Shown here piece by piece: positions 47,770 through 57,779 of a stretch of DNA of 64,000 bases. Under the pieces are notes generated by a model, which saw nothing but the letters and a program-made list of their open reading frames with translations, was not told the origin of the DNA and made no database searches. Location of the stretch: the NCBI GenBank assembly GCA_031291725.1, contig JARLIM010000033.1, positions 114,492-178,491 on the forward strand, given 5' to 3'. The position numbers and the translations under genes are program-made. This stretch comes from Acetobacteraceae bacterium (lineage in GTDB: Bacteria; Pseudomonadota; Alphaproteobacteria; Acetobacterales; Acetobacteraceae). Within the stretch, counting starts at the first letter, position 1, and each line of letters begins with the position of its first letter.

Positions 47770-49254
47770 TTAGCCGCATCCTTCAAAGACCCCCACCAAC
47801 GCCTCCGCCGCCCTGTGCAGCGTGGGCAGGTCGTAGCCGGTGAAGCCCAACATCAACGCCGACACCGGCGGGGCCGCCACGTAGAAGTGACTCACCGGCC
47901 GCACCACCACGCCGCGCAGGGCGGCTGCCTTGGCAATGGCAACATCGCTGAGGTCCGGGCGCAGATGGGCGATCAGATGCATGCCCTGATCGGGTGGGGC
48001 GACGGTGAGGTAATCGCCCAGTCGCGCGTTCAGCTCCGCTGTCAGTTCATCGCGTGCGCGGCGGTAGAAGCTGCACATGCGGCGAATATGCGCGCCGAGA
48101 TGGCCCTGCTCGATAAACTCCGTCATCACACCTTCGGTGATGCCCGGCCCGTGACGGTCGGTCAGGAAGCGGGCGGCCATCATCGCGTCGTGCAATTCGG
48201 GTGGCACCACCACATAGCCCAGACGCAGACCGGGAAAGAGCACCTTGCTGAACGTGCCCAGATAGATCACGCGCTCACCCTGATCGATGCCCTGCAACGA
48301 GGCGAGCGGGCGGCCAGCATAGCGGAATTCGCTGTTGTAATCGTCCTCGATCACCCAAGACCGCGCCTCGCGCGCCCAGGCGAGCAATTCCTGCCGCCGC
48401 GCCATCGACAGCACCACGCCAGACGGCGACTGGTCCGATGGCGTCACATAGACGGCCCGAGCCGCGGGTGAGGCAGCAATGCCCGCGGAGACAATCATCC
48501 CCTGCCCGTCCACCGGCACCGGCACAATATTCGCCTGCGCCGCCTTCAGGGCCGCATGCATGGCGTGATAAACCGGGTCTTCGATCCACACGGTGTCGCC
48601 GGGCTCGATCAGCACTTTCAGCACCAGATCGATCGCCTGTTGCGTGCCGGAGACGATCATGATCTGCGCGGCATCGCATTTCACCCCACGCGACGCCCGC
48701 AAATAGCGCGCCACCGCCGCGCGCAGCGGCAGCGCGCCGCGCGGGTCGCTGTAGCCAAGCCATTGCGGATCGACGTGCCGCAATTGCGCGGCGGTCAGGC
48801 TGCGCCAGATTTTCAACGTGCGCTCATCCAGGCTGCACCGCCCGGTGTTGAACGGCAATGCGCTGAACTGCGCCGGGTTTGGCGTCAGAGCGGCATAGCG
48901 CCGCGCCGGGCTGGGGCGGCTGGCGGCCATCGCAGACTCCGCAACGGACGGTTTCGGCGCGGCAAGTGGCTCCAGCATGTCACCAGAAACGAAGGTGCCC
49001 GCGCCAGTGCGGCCCTCGGCATAGCCCTCGGCGACCAATTGCTCATACACCCCCACCACCAGCATACGCGACACGCCCAGCATCTGCGCCAGATGTCGCG
49101 TGGCGGGCAGGCGGCTGCCCGGAGTGACGGCCCCGCTGAGGATCACCCGGCGCATCTCATTGTACAGCTGACGGAACAGCGATTGTTCATGATCGCGATC
49201 CACCGAGAGAGTCAGCAGAGCAGACCAATCCGGTGTGCGGGGAAGCAATGTCAT
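47770..49254 (-). CDS. MocR-type GntR regulator with aminotransferase domain
   Basis: A 494-aa protein: N-terminal GntR winged HTH (SLFRQLYNEMRRVILSGAVTPGSRLPATRHLAQMLGVSR; SRLPATRHLAQMLGVSR is the recognition part), a linker, then a class I aminotransferase fold with PLP lysine in YLGTFSKVLFPGLRLGYV. MocR/PdxR proteins use PLP as effector, often to control vitamin B6 genes. The ATG at 49254 is followed by MTLLPRTPDWSALL; frame upstream is antisense-like. It is divergent from a pyridoxamine-oxidase-fold gene. Confidence 0.92.
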   Translation of the reverse strand: MTLLPRTPDWSALLTLSVDRDHEQSLFRQLYNEMRRVILSGAVTPGSRLPATRHLAQMLGVSRMLVVGVYEQLVAEGYAEGRTGAGTFVSGDMLEPLAAPKPSVAESAMAASRPSPARRYAALTPNPAQFSALPFNTGRCSLDERTLKIWRSLTAAQLRHVDPQWLGYSDPRGALPLRAAVARYLRASRGVKCDAAQIMIVSGTQQAIDLVLKVLIEPGDTVWIEDPVYHAMHAALKAAQANIVPVPVDGQGMIVSAGIAASPAARAVYVTPSDQSPSGVVLSMARRQELLAWAREARSWVIEDDYNSEFRYAGRPLASLQGIDQGERVIYLGTFSKVLFPGLRLGYVVVPPELHDAMMAARFLTDRHGPGITEGVMTEFIEQGHLGAHIRRMCSFYRRARDELTAELNARLGDYLTVAPPDQGMHLIAHLRPDLSDVAIAKAAALRGVVVRPVSHFYVAAPPVSALMLGFTGYDLPTLHRAAEALVGVFEGCG

Positions 49255-49275
49255 GCAGGCAAGTATGCGGGGAAA

Positions 49276-49322
49276 AATTGGTCTGCTGAAGTGAAAAGAA
49301 TTGGCTCTGTTTCCAACCAATT
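49276..49322. promoter_or_regulatory. AATTGG direct repeats, candidate MocR operator
   Basis: AATTGGTCTG (49276-49285) and AATTGGCTCTG (49299-49309) are direct repeats 23 bp apart, about two helical turns, followed by an inverted CCAATT (49317-49322). They lie between the divergent MocR and PNPOx-like genes. MocR regulators are known to bind direct repeats in such gaps. Confidence 0.5.
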
Positions 49323-49365
49323 CGATGAGCTTTGCTGCCTTATCCATTGAGCAGGAGAGACGGCG

Positions 49366-50082
49366 ATGAGCAGCCCCGATTTCGAGATCACCCCCCGCAA
49401 CAAGGTCGTCCGCCGCCCGCATCGCGGCAAATACGACAAGGCGACGGTCTATGACATTCTCGACGCCGCCATGCTCTGCCACATCGCCTATGTCATCGAT
49501 GGCCAGCCCTATTGCACCCCCACCGCATTCTGGCGTGAGGGCGATACGCTCTATTGGCACGGCTCTTCGGCCAGCCGGATGCTGCGCAACCACATCACCG
49601 GCATTCCGGTCTGCGTGACGGCGACGCATATGGATTCCATCCTGCTCGCCCGCTGCGGCTTCAACCACTCGATCAATTACCGCTCGGTGATGGCCTATGG
49701 CACCGCCAAGCTGATCGATGATCCGCAGGAGAAGATCGAGGCGATGAACAATTTCATCGACCGCTTCTTCCCCGGCCGCACCAAGCTGCTGCGCGAGGCG
49801 ACGGAGAAGGAGTTGAAGGCGACCAGCTTCGTGATGATGGAGATGGAGCAGGCTTCCGGCAAAATCCGCAACGAGCGGGTGCATGACGACGAGGAGGACT
49901 ACGCCATCCCGGCCTGGACGGCGGAACTGCCGCTGCACACCGTGCTCGGCCCCTTCGCCGAATGCCCACGCCAATCACCGGGCGTGGTGCAACCGGCCGA
50001 GATGTCCGCCTATCAGGAAGGGCGGCGCTTCGATGAGGTGATGCGAGAGACGTATCGCCAGCATTACGGCGCGGCGGAGTAG
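49366..50082 (+). CDS. pyridoxamine 5'-phosphate oxidase-fold flavin-binding protein
   Basis: The 238-aa protein has the split-barrel pattern of NimA/PNPOx-like proteins: DILDAAMLCHIAYVIDGQPYCTPTAFWREGDTLYWHGSSASRMLRN (key part GQPYCTPTAFW and YWHGSSASRM), then VCVTATHMDSILLAR and NYRSVMAYG. Such proteins bind FMN or F420 and reduce varied substrates; genuine PdxH activity is not expected. AGGAGAG precedes the ATG. Expression is likely controlled by the divergent MocR. Confidence 0.88.
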   Translation: MSSPDFEITPRNKVVRRPHRGKYDKATVYDILDAAMLCHIAYVIDGQPYCTPTAFWREGDTLYWHGSSASRMLRNHITGIPVCVTATHMDSILLARCGFNHSINYRSVMAYGTAKLIDDPQEKIEAMNNFIDRFFPGRTKLLREATEKELKATSFVMMEMEQASGKIRNERVHDDEEDYAIPAWTAELPLHTVLGPFAECPRQSPGVVQPAEMSAYQEGRRFDEVMRETYRQHYGAAE

Positions 50083-50088
50083 GGGCGC

Positions 50089-51924
<1,836 letters not shown>

Positions 51925-51934
51925 GAAATCTGTC

Positions 51935-53248
51935 CTAGCTCTTGCGCTTGCTGGCGCGGAATTGGGCGGCGAGGCCGTGCTTGTTCACCTGCTTGGCGCG
52001 ACCGAAAGCCATCGTATCCTGCGCGACATCCTGGGTGATCACACTCCCGGCGGCGGTGAACGACCCATCGGCCAGCTTCACCGGGGCAACCAAGGTGGAA
52101 TGCGTGCCGACAAATACGCCTGCACCGATCTCGGTGCGATGCTTGGCGAAACCGTCGTAATTGCAGGTGATGGTGCCAGCGCCGATATTCGTCCCCGGCC
52201 CGATGCGCGCATCGCCCAGATAACTCAGATGGTTTGCCTTCGCGCCATCGCCAAGGTCGGTCGCCTTGAGTTCCACGAAATTGCCGACATGCGCCGCCAC
52301 CCCCACCCGCGTGCCGGGCCGCAGCCGGGCATAGGGGCCGATGATCGCCCCACGTGAGACGTGACACTGCTCCAGATGCGAGAAGGCGCGGATTTCAACT
52401 TCATCGGCCACCGTCACGCCAGGGCCGAAGACCACGTTCGGCTCCACCGTCACATCGCGGCCCAGAGCGGTGTCCCACGACAGAAACACCGTCTCCGGCA
52501 GCACCAGGGTGGCGCCGTTCTCCATCGCCGCCCGGCGCAGATCGGCCTGCACGGCGGCTTCGGCCTCGGCGAGTTCCACCCGGCTGTTCACCCCGCGCAA
52601 CTCGTCGAACGGCGCCTCAACCGCGGCGACGCGCTGGCCGCTGGCGTTGGCGAGCTCCACCAGATCGGTGAGGTAGAATTCCCCTTTGGAATTGTCGTTG
52701 CGCACCTGTTGCAGCCAGTGGCGCATATGGGCGGCATCCGCACACAGCACGCCCGCATTGCACAGCCCGATCTCGCGCTCGGCGGGCGAGGCGTCGGCGT
52801 ATTCGACGATGCGGGAGACATAGCCGCCATCCGTCACCACCCGGCCATAGCGCGCCGGATCCGCCGGGCGCATGGCAAGCAACGCCAGACCGGCATCGCC
52901 AGCCCGCCTGCGGTCGAGCAGGCGTTGCAAGCTGATCGGCTTGATCAGCGGATTATCGGCATACAGCACCGCCACCTCGCCATCGCCGAACAGCGCCTGC
53001 GCCTGCAACGCGGCATGGGCGGTGCCGAGCCGATCGCGCTGCACCACCACCGCATGCGGGCTGGCGGCGTCGGCCACGTCGTCCATGTCGGGGCCGAGCA
53101 CGACGACGATGCGGTCGAACACTTCGGCGCAGGAGGCGAGCAGATGGTTGAGCATGGGCCTGCCTGCAATCTTGTGCAGGGTTTTCGGCAACGCGGATTT
53201 CATGCGTGTGCCCAGGCCGGCGGCGAGAACGATGGCTGTGGTGCTCAT
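51935..53248 (-). CDS. glmU: bifunctional GlmU (uridyltransferase / glucosamine-1-P acetyltransferase)
   Basis: A 437-aa enzyme with the N-terminal nucleotidyltransferase domain (IVLAAGLGTRMKSALPKTLHKIAGRPM; RLGTAHA; YADNPL) and a C-terminal left-handed beta-helix acetyltransferase (NFVELKATDLGDGAKANHLSYLGDARIG, GAGTITCNYDGF, VFVGTHSTLVAPV). It makes UDP-GlcNAc. It forms an operon with glmS and is divergent from gph. Confidence 0.96.
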   Translation of the reverse strand: MSTTAIVLAAGLGTRMKSALPKTLHKIAGRPMLNHLLASCAEVFDRIVVVLGPDMDDVADAASPHAVVVQRDRLGTAHAALQAQALFGDGEVAVLYADNPLIKPISLQRLLDRRRAGDAGLALLAMRPADPARYGRVVTDGGYVSRIVEYADASPAEREIGLCNAGVLCADAAHMRHWLQQVRNDNSKGEFYLTDLVELANASGQRVAAVEAPFDELRGVNSRVELAEAEAAVQADLRRAAMENGATLVLPETVFLSWDTALGRDVTVEPNVVFGPGVTVADEVEIRAFSHLEQCHVSRGAIIGPYARLRPGTRVGVAAHVGNFVELKATDLGDGAKANHLSYLGDARIGPGTNIGAGTITCNYDGFAKHRTEIGAGVFVGTHSTLVAPVKLADGSFTAAGSVITQDVAQDTMAFGRAKQVNKHGLAAQFRASKRKS

Positions 53249-53343
53249 GCAGTCTCCGGTAGCGGCACGAGCGGTTGCGTGTCAAAGGGGAGCGAGGGAA
53301 ATCCAGGTAAAACTTGGTGTCTGAGCGTTTCAGAGGGGCGGAT

Positions 53344-53991
53344 ATGGTAAAGTGCGTTGTGTTCGATCTCGATGGCACGTTGGTTGATTCCGTGCCGGAT
53401 TTGACCGCCGCCCTCAATCGCCTGATGCCCGCGCGCGGCTTGGCGGCGTTCGATGCGGCAGCGGTGACCGGCATGGTGGGCGATGGCGTTAAAGCCTTGC
53501 TCGACCGCGCTTTCGCTGCCCGTGGCCGGGTGACGGATGACGTGGCGATGGCGGAATTCCTGGCCGATTACACCGCCAACGCCGCAACCCTCACCCGGCT
53601 GTATCCCGGCGTGGTCGCGGCGCTGACGCTGCTGCGCGATGCGGGCTGGCGCATGGCGGTCTGCACCAACAAGCCGCAAGCCCCGGCGCGGGCGATTTTG
53701 GAGACGCTCGGCATCATGCCGTTCTTCGCAGCCCTGGGGGGCGGCGATAGTTTCGCCGTACGCAAACCCGATCCCGGCCACCTCGCCGCCACGCTGGCCG
53801 CCGCCGGGGGCGATCCGGCACGCTCGGTGATGATCGGCGACCACCACAACGACATCCATGCCGCGCACGGCGTGGGCGCCAAGGCGATCTGGGCGGCATG
53901 GGGCTATGGCCGCGATGTTGACGGCAGCGATGCGGTGGCGTCTGGCTTTCCCGCGTTGGCAGGGATCATCGCCGGGTTCGGGATTGTCTAA
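53344..53991 (+). CDS. gph: phosphoglycolate phosphatase, HAD family
   Basis: This 215-aa HAD hydrolase has VFDLDGTLVDSVPDL (nucleophile Asp), VCTNKPQAPARAILE (motif II), and MIGDHHNDIHAAHGVGAKAIWAAWGYG (acidic motif), the Gph pattern. It dephosphorylates 2-phosphoglycolate. The ATG at 53344 follows GAGGGGCGGAT. It lies about 95 nt from the divergent glmU start. A related phosphatase (NagD/pyrophosphatase type) is the alternative. Confidence 0.88.
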   Translation: MVKCVVFDLDGTLVDSVPDLTAALNRLMPARGLAAFDAAAVTGMVGDGVKALLDRAFAARGRVTDDVAMAEFLADYTANAATLTRLYPGVVAALTLLRDAGWRMAVCTNKPQAPARAILETLGIMPFFAALGGGDSFAVRKPDPGHLAATLAAAGGDPARSVMIGDHHNDIHAAHGVGAKAIWAAWGYGRDVDGSDAVASGFPALAGIIAGFGIV

Positions 53992-54034
53992 GGAGGGGAC
54001 GAGGTTGGCTTGAACCACCATCCTCGTCGCGGCT

Positions 54035-54961
54035 TCACCCCCGCAGCACCCGCCACCCCGGCAGGGTCCACCGCGCGCCGAACACCATATCCCAGCGCGC
54101 GGGCTTGAAATAGCCGCTGCCGCCTTGCGGGGTGGTGGTCAACTCCCCCACCAGAAAACGGTCGCCGAGGTCGTAGAGATCGACGCGCACGAAATCGATC
54201 CCGGCCGATAGGCGCTCGGCGGCGTCGATCATCTCCGGCAACAGCGCGGGCAATTCGGGCGGTACGGCGTCGCGCGGGTAGTCCTTCACCTGGATGTCCA
54301 ACCAATGGCCGTCTCGGTCGAAGATGCTCTGGGTGTGGCCGGTGAAGCGGGCGCTGTCGATTTGGAAATAGGCCACCCGCCCATCGAAACAGAACAATTT
54401 CACATCACTTGGCGGCGCGCCGTCACGGTCGAGCAATGCCTCGAACACCACCGCCGGACGCACGCGGCGATAGCACCATTCCAGCGTGTAGCGCCCGTAA
54501 TCCTGCGCGAGCCAACTTTCCACCAGGGCGGCAAGATTGGCCGGGGCGATCGGGTCACGCTCGGTGACGATGCGCACCAACCCGCTGGCATGGCTTGCCT
54601 TGACGATATAGCGCGCAGGCAATGCCAGCGCCGCCACATCCCCCGGCGCATACGCCACGCCGAGCAGGGCCGCCTGCTGATCGTCACGCCCCAATCGTTC
54701 GGCCACGAAGGCGCGCGCCTCCATCTTGCCCGCCAGCCGGGTGAGCAGCGGCCGGCGGTCGAAGGCCATGCGCACGAACAGCTTCTCGTTGAAGCGTGTG
54801 GGCGCGAACGGGTTGGGCCAATGGCCGAAATTGCAGCGATAGGTCCAGGCCAGGATCGGGGCCATGAACCACGAGCGATGCCACAATGCGCCGCGCAACC
54901 AGAAACGCAGGCGTTTGAGCAGGCTGGCGTTTCGGCTTGCCGCACGTCGATCACCTGTCAT
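54035..54961 (-). CDS. TupA-like ATP-grasp (amidoligase-type) protein, copy 1
   Basis: The 308-aa protein matches the TupA-like ATP-grasp family: PTRFNEKLFVRMAFDRRPLLTRLAGKMEARAFV, YIVKASHASG (ATP lysine), VVFEALLDRDGAPPSDVKLFCFDGRV, FVRVDLYDLGDRFLVGELTTTPQGGSGYFKP. These genes sit in polysaccharide clusters and may add amino-acid or peptide groups to glycans such as teichuronopeptide. Its start overlaps the paralogue upstream (ATGA). Confidence 0.85.
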   Translation of the reverse strand: MTGDRRAASRNASLLKRLRFWLRGALWHRSWFMAPILAWTYRCNFGHWPNPFAPTRFNEKLFVRMAFDRRPLLTRLAGKMEARAFVAERLGRDDQQAALLGVAYAPGDVAALALPARYIVKASHASGLVRIVTERDPIAPANLAALVESWLAQDYGRYTLEWCYRRVRPAVVFEALLDRDGAPPSDVKLFCFDGRVAYFQIDSARFTGHTQSIFDRDGHWLDIQVKDYPRDAVPPELPALLPEMIDAAERLSAGIDFVRVDLYDLGDRFLVGELTTTPQGGSGYFKPARWDMVFGARWTLPGWRVLRG

Positions 54962-55899
54962 CGTTCAACCGTGCCTCCCCGCAATTCCCGCCAAGGTGGC
55001 AGCGTCCAGTGAGCACCGAATATTGCATCCCAATTTGGCGGCGTGAATTGGCCGCTGCCACCATCAGGGGTGGTGGTCAACTCGCCAACATAGAAACGGT
55101 CGCCGAGATCGAGCGTGTCCACGCGCAGGTAATCCATCCCGGCCGCCAGGGTTTGCGCCACCGCGATCATTGCATCGAGCCGCTTCGGCAGCGGGTCCGG
55201 CGTCGCGCCACGCGGGATGGTGCCGAGTGAGAGGTCGAGCCATTGGCGATCACGATTGAAGATGCTTTTGGTGAGGTCGGAATGCAGATCCTCCTGGACC
55301 TGGATATATTCCACCCGGCCACCGAAGCAGTAGAATTTCACATCGCGCGGCGGCGCACCGTCACGGTCGAGCAATTCCTCGAACACCACGGCGGGGCGGA
55401 CATTGAGATAGACCCATTCCAACGAATAGCGCCCATAATCCTTGGCCAACCATGCCGCCACCAGCGCCTCCAGCTCCGCCGAGGTGATCGGATCATCCTG
55501 CGTGACAATGCGCACCAGCTCGCTGGCATGATTGCCTTTGGCAATGTAGCGCGCGGGCAGATCGAGGCTGGCCAGATCGCTGACGGCATAAGCCACCCCG
55601 AGCAACGTGGCCTGCATATCGTCCCGTCCGAGACGCTGGCAGACATAGCTGCGGCTTTCCACCTTACCGGCCATCTTCTGCAGCACCGGGCGACGATCAA
55701 AGGCGAGGCGGATGAACAGCTTGTCGTGGTAGGTCGTTGGCTTGATCAGGTTTGGCCAACGCCCATAGTTGCGCCGAAAGCGGCGCAGCAGGATTGGCAG
55801 CATGAACCAGGTTCGATGCCATATCCTGCCGCGCAGCCAATAGCGGAACCGCCGGATCAGGCGGGCGGGTCGGTCCGCAATACGTCGATCGGCACCCAT
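54958..55899 (-). CDS. TupA-like ATP-grasp (amidoligase-type) protein, copy 2
   Basis: A 313-aa tandem paralogue: PTTYHDKLFIRLAFDRRPVLQKMAGKVESRSYV, YIAKGNHASE, VVFEELLDRDGAPPRDVKFYCFGGRV, YLRVDTLDLGDRFYVGELTTTPDGGSG. It shares motif order and most core residues with copy 1 but differs at both termini. It starts 40 nt inside the ccrM 3' end, so the three genes are tightly packed. Substrate is unknown. Confidence 0.85.
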   Translation of the reverse strand: MGADRRIADRPARLIRRFRYWLRGRIWHRTWFMLPILLRRFRRNYGRWPNLIKPTTYHDKLFIRLAFDRRPVLQKMAGKVESRSYVCQRLGRDDMQATLLGVAYAVSDLASLDLPARYIAKGNHASELVRIVTQDDPITSAELEALVAAWLAKDYGRYSLEWVYLNVRPAVVFEELLDRDGAPPRDVKFYCFGGRVEYIQVQEDLHSDLTKSIFNRDRQWLDLSLGTIPRGATPDPLPKRLDAMIAVAQTLAAGMDYLRVDTLDLGDRFYVGELTTTPDGGSGQFTPPNWDAIFGAHWTLPPWRELRGGTVER

Positions 55900-56933
55900 T
55901 TCCCGCCCCGTTCAAAATGCCAGAACGTCCAACCATTGCAGGAAGGTGCGTTTTGCACCTCGGCCCCCACTTTGTGGATTGAACCCTGCACGGCTCCGGC
56001 CTTGATCGAGCCATCGGCCACCACCACCGCCTGCACGCGCTTCATGCGGTCTGTCAGCATTGTGCCCGCCGGGAGGGCTCCGCTCTCGACGAAGGTGCCG
56101 AAGGCCACGCGCGGCACGTCGCGCTTGGTGGGGGTGGTGGACAGTCCGTCATCCGTCACCGGTCGCACCCGCCGAACGCGGCCGAGGGCTGCTTCGACAT
56201 AAGCGGGATGGCGCTCAATGCCGATGTAATGCCGCGACAATCGCCGTGCCACGGCCGCAGAGGTGCCGCTGCCCAGGAACGGGTCCAGCACCACATCGCC
56301 TTGAATCGTGCTGGACAGCAAAATGCGATGCAGCAGCGCTTCCGGCTTCTGCGTCGGATGCAGCTTCAGTCCATGCTCATTCTTCAGCCGCTCATTGCCA
56401 GTGCAGAGCGGGATGAGCCAATCCGAGCGCATCTGCTGATCGTCGTTGAGGGATTTCATCGCCTGGTAGTTGAAGCGATAGCGACTGTCCTGCCCCCGCG
56501 CCGCCCAGATCATCGTCTCATGCGCGTTGGTGAAGCGGCGGCCACGGAAATTCGGCATCGGGTTGGATTTGCGCCAGATGACGTCGTTGAGGATCCAGAA
56601 CCCCAACTCCTGCAGGATCGCGCCGATGCGGAAGATGTTGTGATAGGAGCCGATCACCCAGATCGTCGCATCCTTGCGCAACACCCGGCGCGCCTCGATC
56701 AGCCATTCACGGGTGAAGGCGTCATAGGCGGCATAGTCGGCGAATTTATCCCAATCGTCATCCACGCCATCGACGACGCTTTCGTCGGGGCGGCGCAGCT
56801 CGCCACGGAGCTGAAGATTGTACGGCGGGTCGGCGAAAATGCAGTCGATCGAGGCTGTCGGCAACATGCGCATCATGCGCACGGTGTCACCGAGCAGGAT
56901 CTGATCGAGCGGCAGTTCGCGGATAATCTCCAC
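55857..56933 (-). CDS. ccrM: CcrM-type GANTC adenine DNA methyltransferase
   Basis: The 358-aa enzyme (GTG 56933) has DPPYNLQL (residues 35-42) and the AdoMet site VLDPFLGSGTSAAVARRL downstream, the beta-class order. The C-terminal region (PRVAFGTFVESGALPAGTML, CNGWTFWHFERGGKWVPID) is the RAMA-type domain of CcrM. The frame extends to an ATG at 57020 that overlaps rnhB and lacks a ribosome site. CcrM methylates GANTC and times the cell cycle in alphaproteobacteria. The rnhB-ccrM pair is typical of the class. Confidence 0.93.
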   Translation of the reverse strand: MEIIRELPLDQILLGDTVRMMRMLPTASIDCIFADPPYNLQLRGELRRPDESVVDGVDDDWDKFADYAAYDAFTREWLIEARRVLRKDATIWVIGSYHNIFRIGAILQELGFWILNDVIWRKSNPMPNFRGRRFTNAHETMIWAARGQDSRYRFNYQAMKSLNDDQQMRSDWLIPLCTGNERLKNEHGLKLHPTQKPEALLHRILLSSTIQGDVVLDPFLGSGTSAAVARRLSRHYIGIERHPAYVEAALGRVRRVRPVTDDGLSTTPTKRDVPRVAFGTFVESGALPAGTMLTDRMKRVQAVVVADGSIKAGAVQGSIHKVGAEVQNAPSCNGWTFWHFERGGKWVPIDVLRTDPPA

Positions 56934-57003
56934 GGGCAGGGCACACTCCTGGGGACGACACGATGGTGAAGAACCATCTGAGGCCACGTCAATCGTGATC
57001 GCG

Positions 57004-57645
57004 TCAATTGTTCCGAACAAAATTCAGCACGGCGGCAACCGGCGCGAACGCGGCACGATGATGCGGTGTGGCGCCGAGCCGTGCCAAGCCCGCCAGATGC
57101 ACCGGCGTGCCATAGCCCGCATTATCTGCCCAACCGTAGCCAGGATAGCGCAGATCCAGCCGCGCCATCAGCCGATCCCGCAGCACTTTTGCAACAATCG
57201 AGGCCGCGGCAATCGAGAGCGATCTCGCATCACCCCCCACCACACATTGCGACGCACAGGGCAGGCTGGGCGCGCGATTGCCGTCGATCAGCGCCAGATC
57301 CGGCATGGCGGCCAGTCGTCGCACGGCACGCTGCATGGCGAGCATGGAGGCATGCAGAATGTTCAACCGCGCAATATCGGCCACCGACGCCGCACCCACG
57401 CCGATCATCGCCCCGCTCTGCTGCAGAGCGTTCCACGCGATGTCGCGCGCCACCGGGCTGAGCTTTTTGGAATCGTTGAGCAGGGCTGCGATATGCGGCG
57501 GCAAATCCGGCGGCAAAATCACCGCCGCTGCCACCACCGGGCCGGAGAGCGGCCCACGCCCGACCTCATCCACCCCCGCCACAATCCCGCCCGCCGCGCG
57601 TTCAAGCGCCAGAGTGGGGCGGGGTTTGGAAGATTTGCCGGGCAT
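57004..57645 (-). CDS. rnhB: ribonuclease HII
   Basis: The 213-aa enzyme removes RNA from RNA-DNA hybrids. It shows [20 protein letters not shown] (catalytic Asp-Glu), [22 protein letters not shown] (Asp), and [15 protein letters not shown] (Asp). Length fits the short RNase HII form. It lies directly upstream of ccrM on the same strand. Confidence 0.94.
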   Translation of the reverse strand: MPGKSSKPRPTLALERAAGGIVAGVDEVGRGPLSGPVVAAAVILPPDLPPHIAALLNDSKKLSPVARDIAWNALQQSGAMIGVGAASVADIARLNILHASMLAMQRAVRRLAAMPDLALIDGNRAPSLPCASQCVVGGDARSLSIAAASIVAKVLRDRLMARLDLRYPGYGWADNAGYGTPVHLAGLARLGATPHHRAAFAPVAAVLNFVRNN

Positions 57646-57670
57646 TTTGACCTGTCACTCAATCTCCTCT

Positions 57671-57766
57671 GTCATTGCGAGCAACGCGGTGACGAAGCAA
57701 CCCATCGAAACGCCGTCTCGGGTCTCGGTGGGTGGCTTCGTCGCCGATGGCTCCTCGCAGAGACGA
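57671..57766. repeat. long dispersed palindrome, copy 4
   Basis: GTCATTGCGAGC at the left and GCTCCTCGCAGAGACGA at the right form the outer arms; GACGAAGCAACCC and GGGTGGCTTCGTC form an inner stem. It fills most of the 134-nt gap between rnhB and metY. This longer form (about 95 bp) resembles the CATTGCGAGC...GAAGCAAT repeats widespread in alphaproteobacteria. Confidence 0.6.
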
Positions 57767-57779
57767 ATGAGAAACGATC

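Noticed and set aside
47770..49974. MocR gene extended to 49974
   Set aside because: The extra N-terminal part is antisense to the flavin-binding gene. The GntR domain begins right after ATG 49254.
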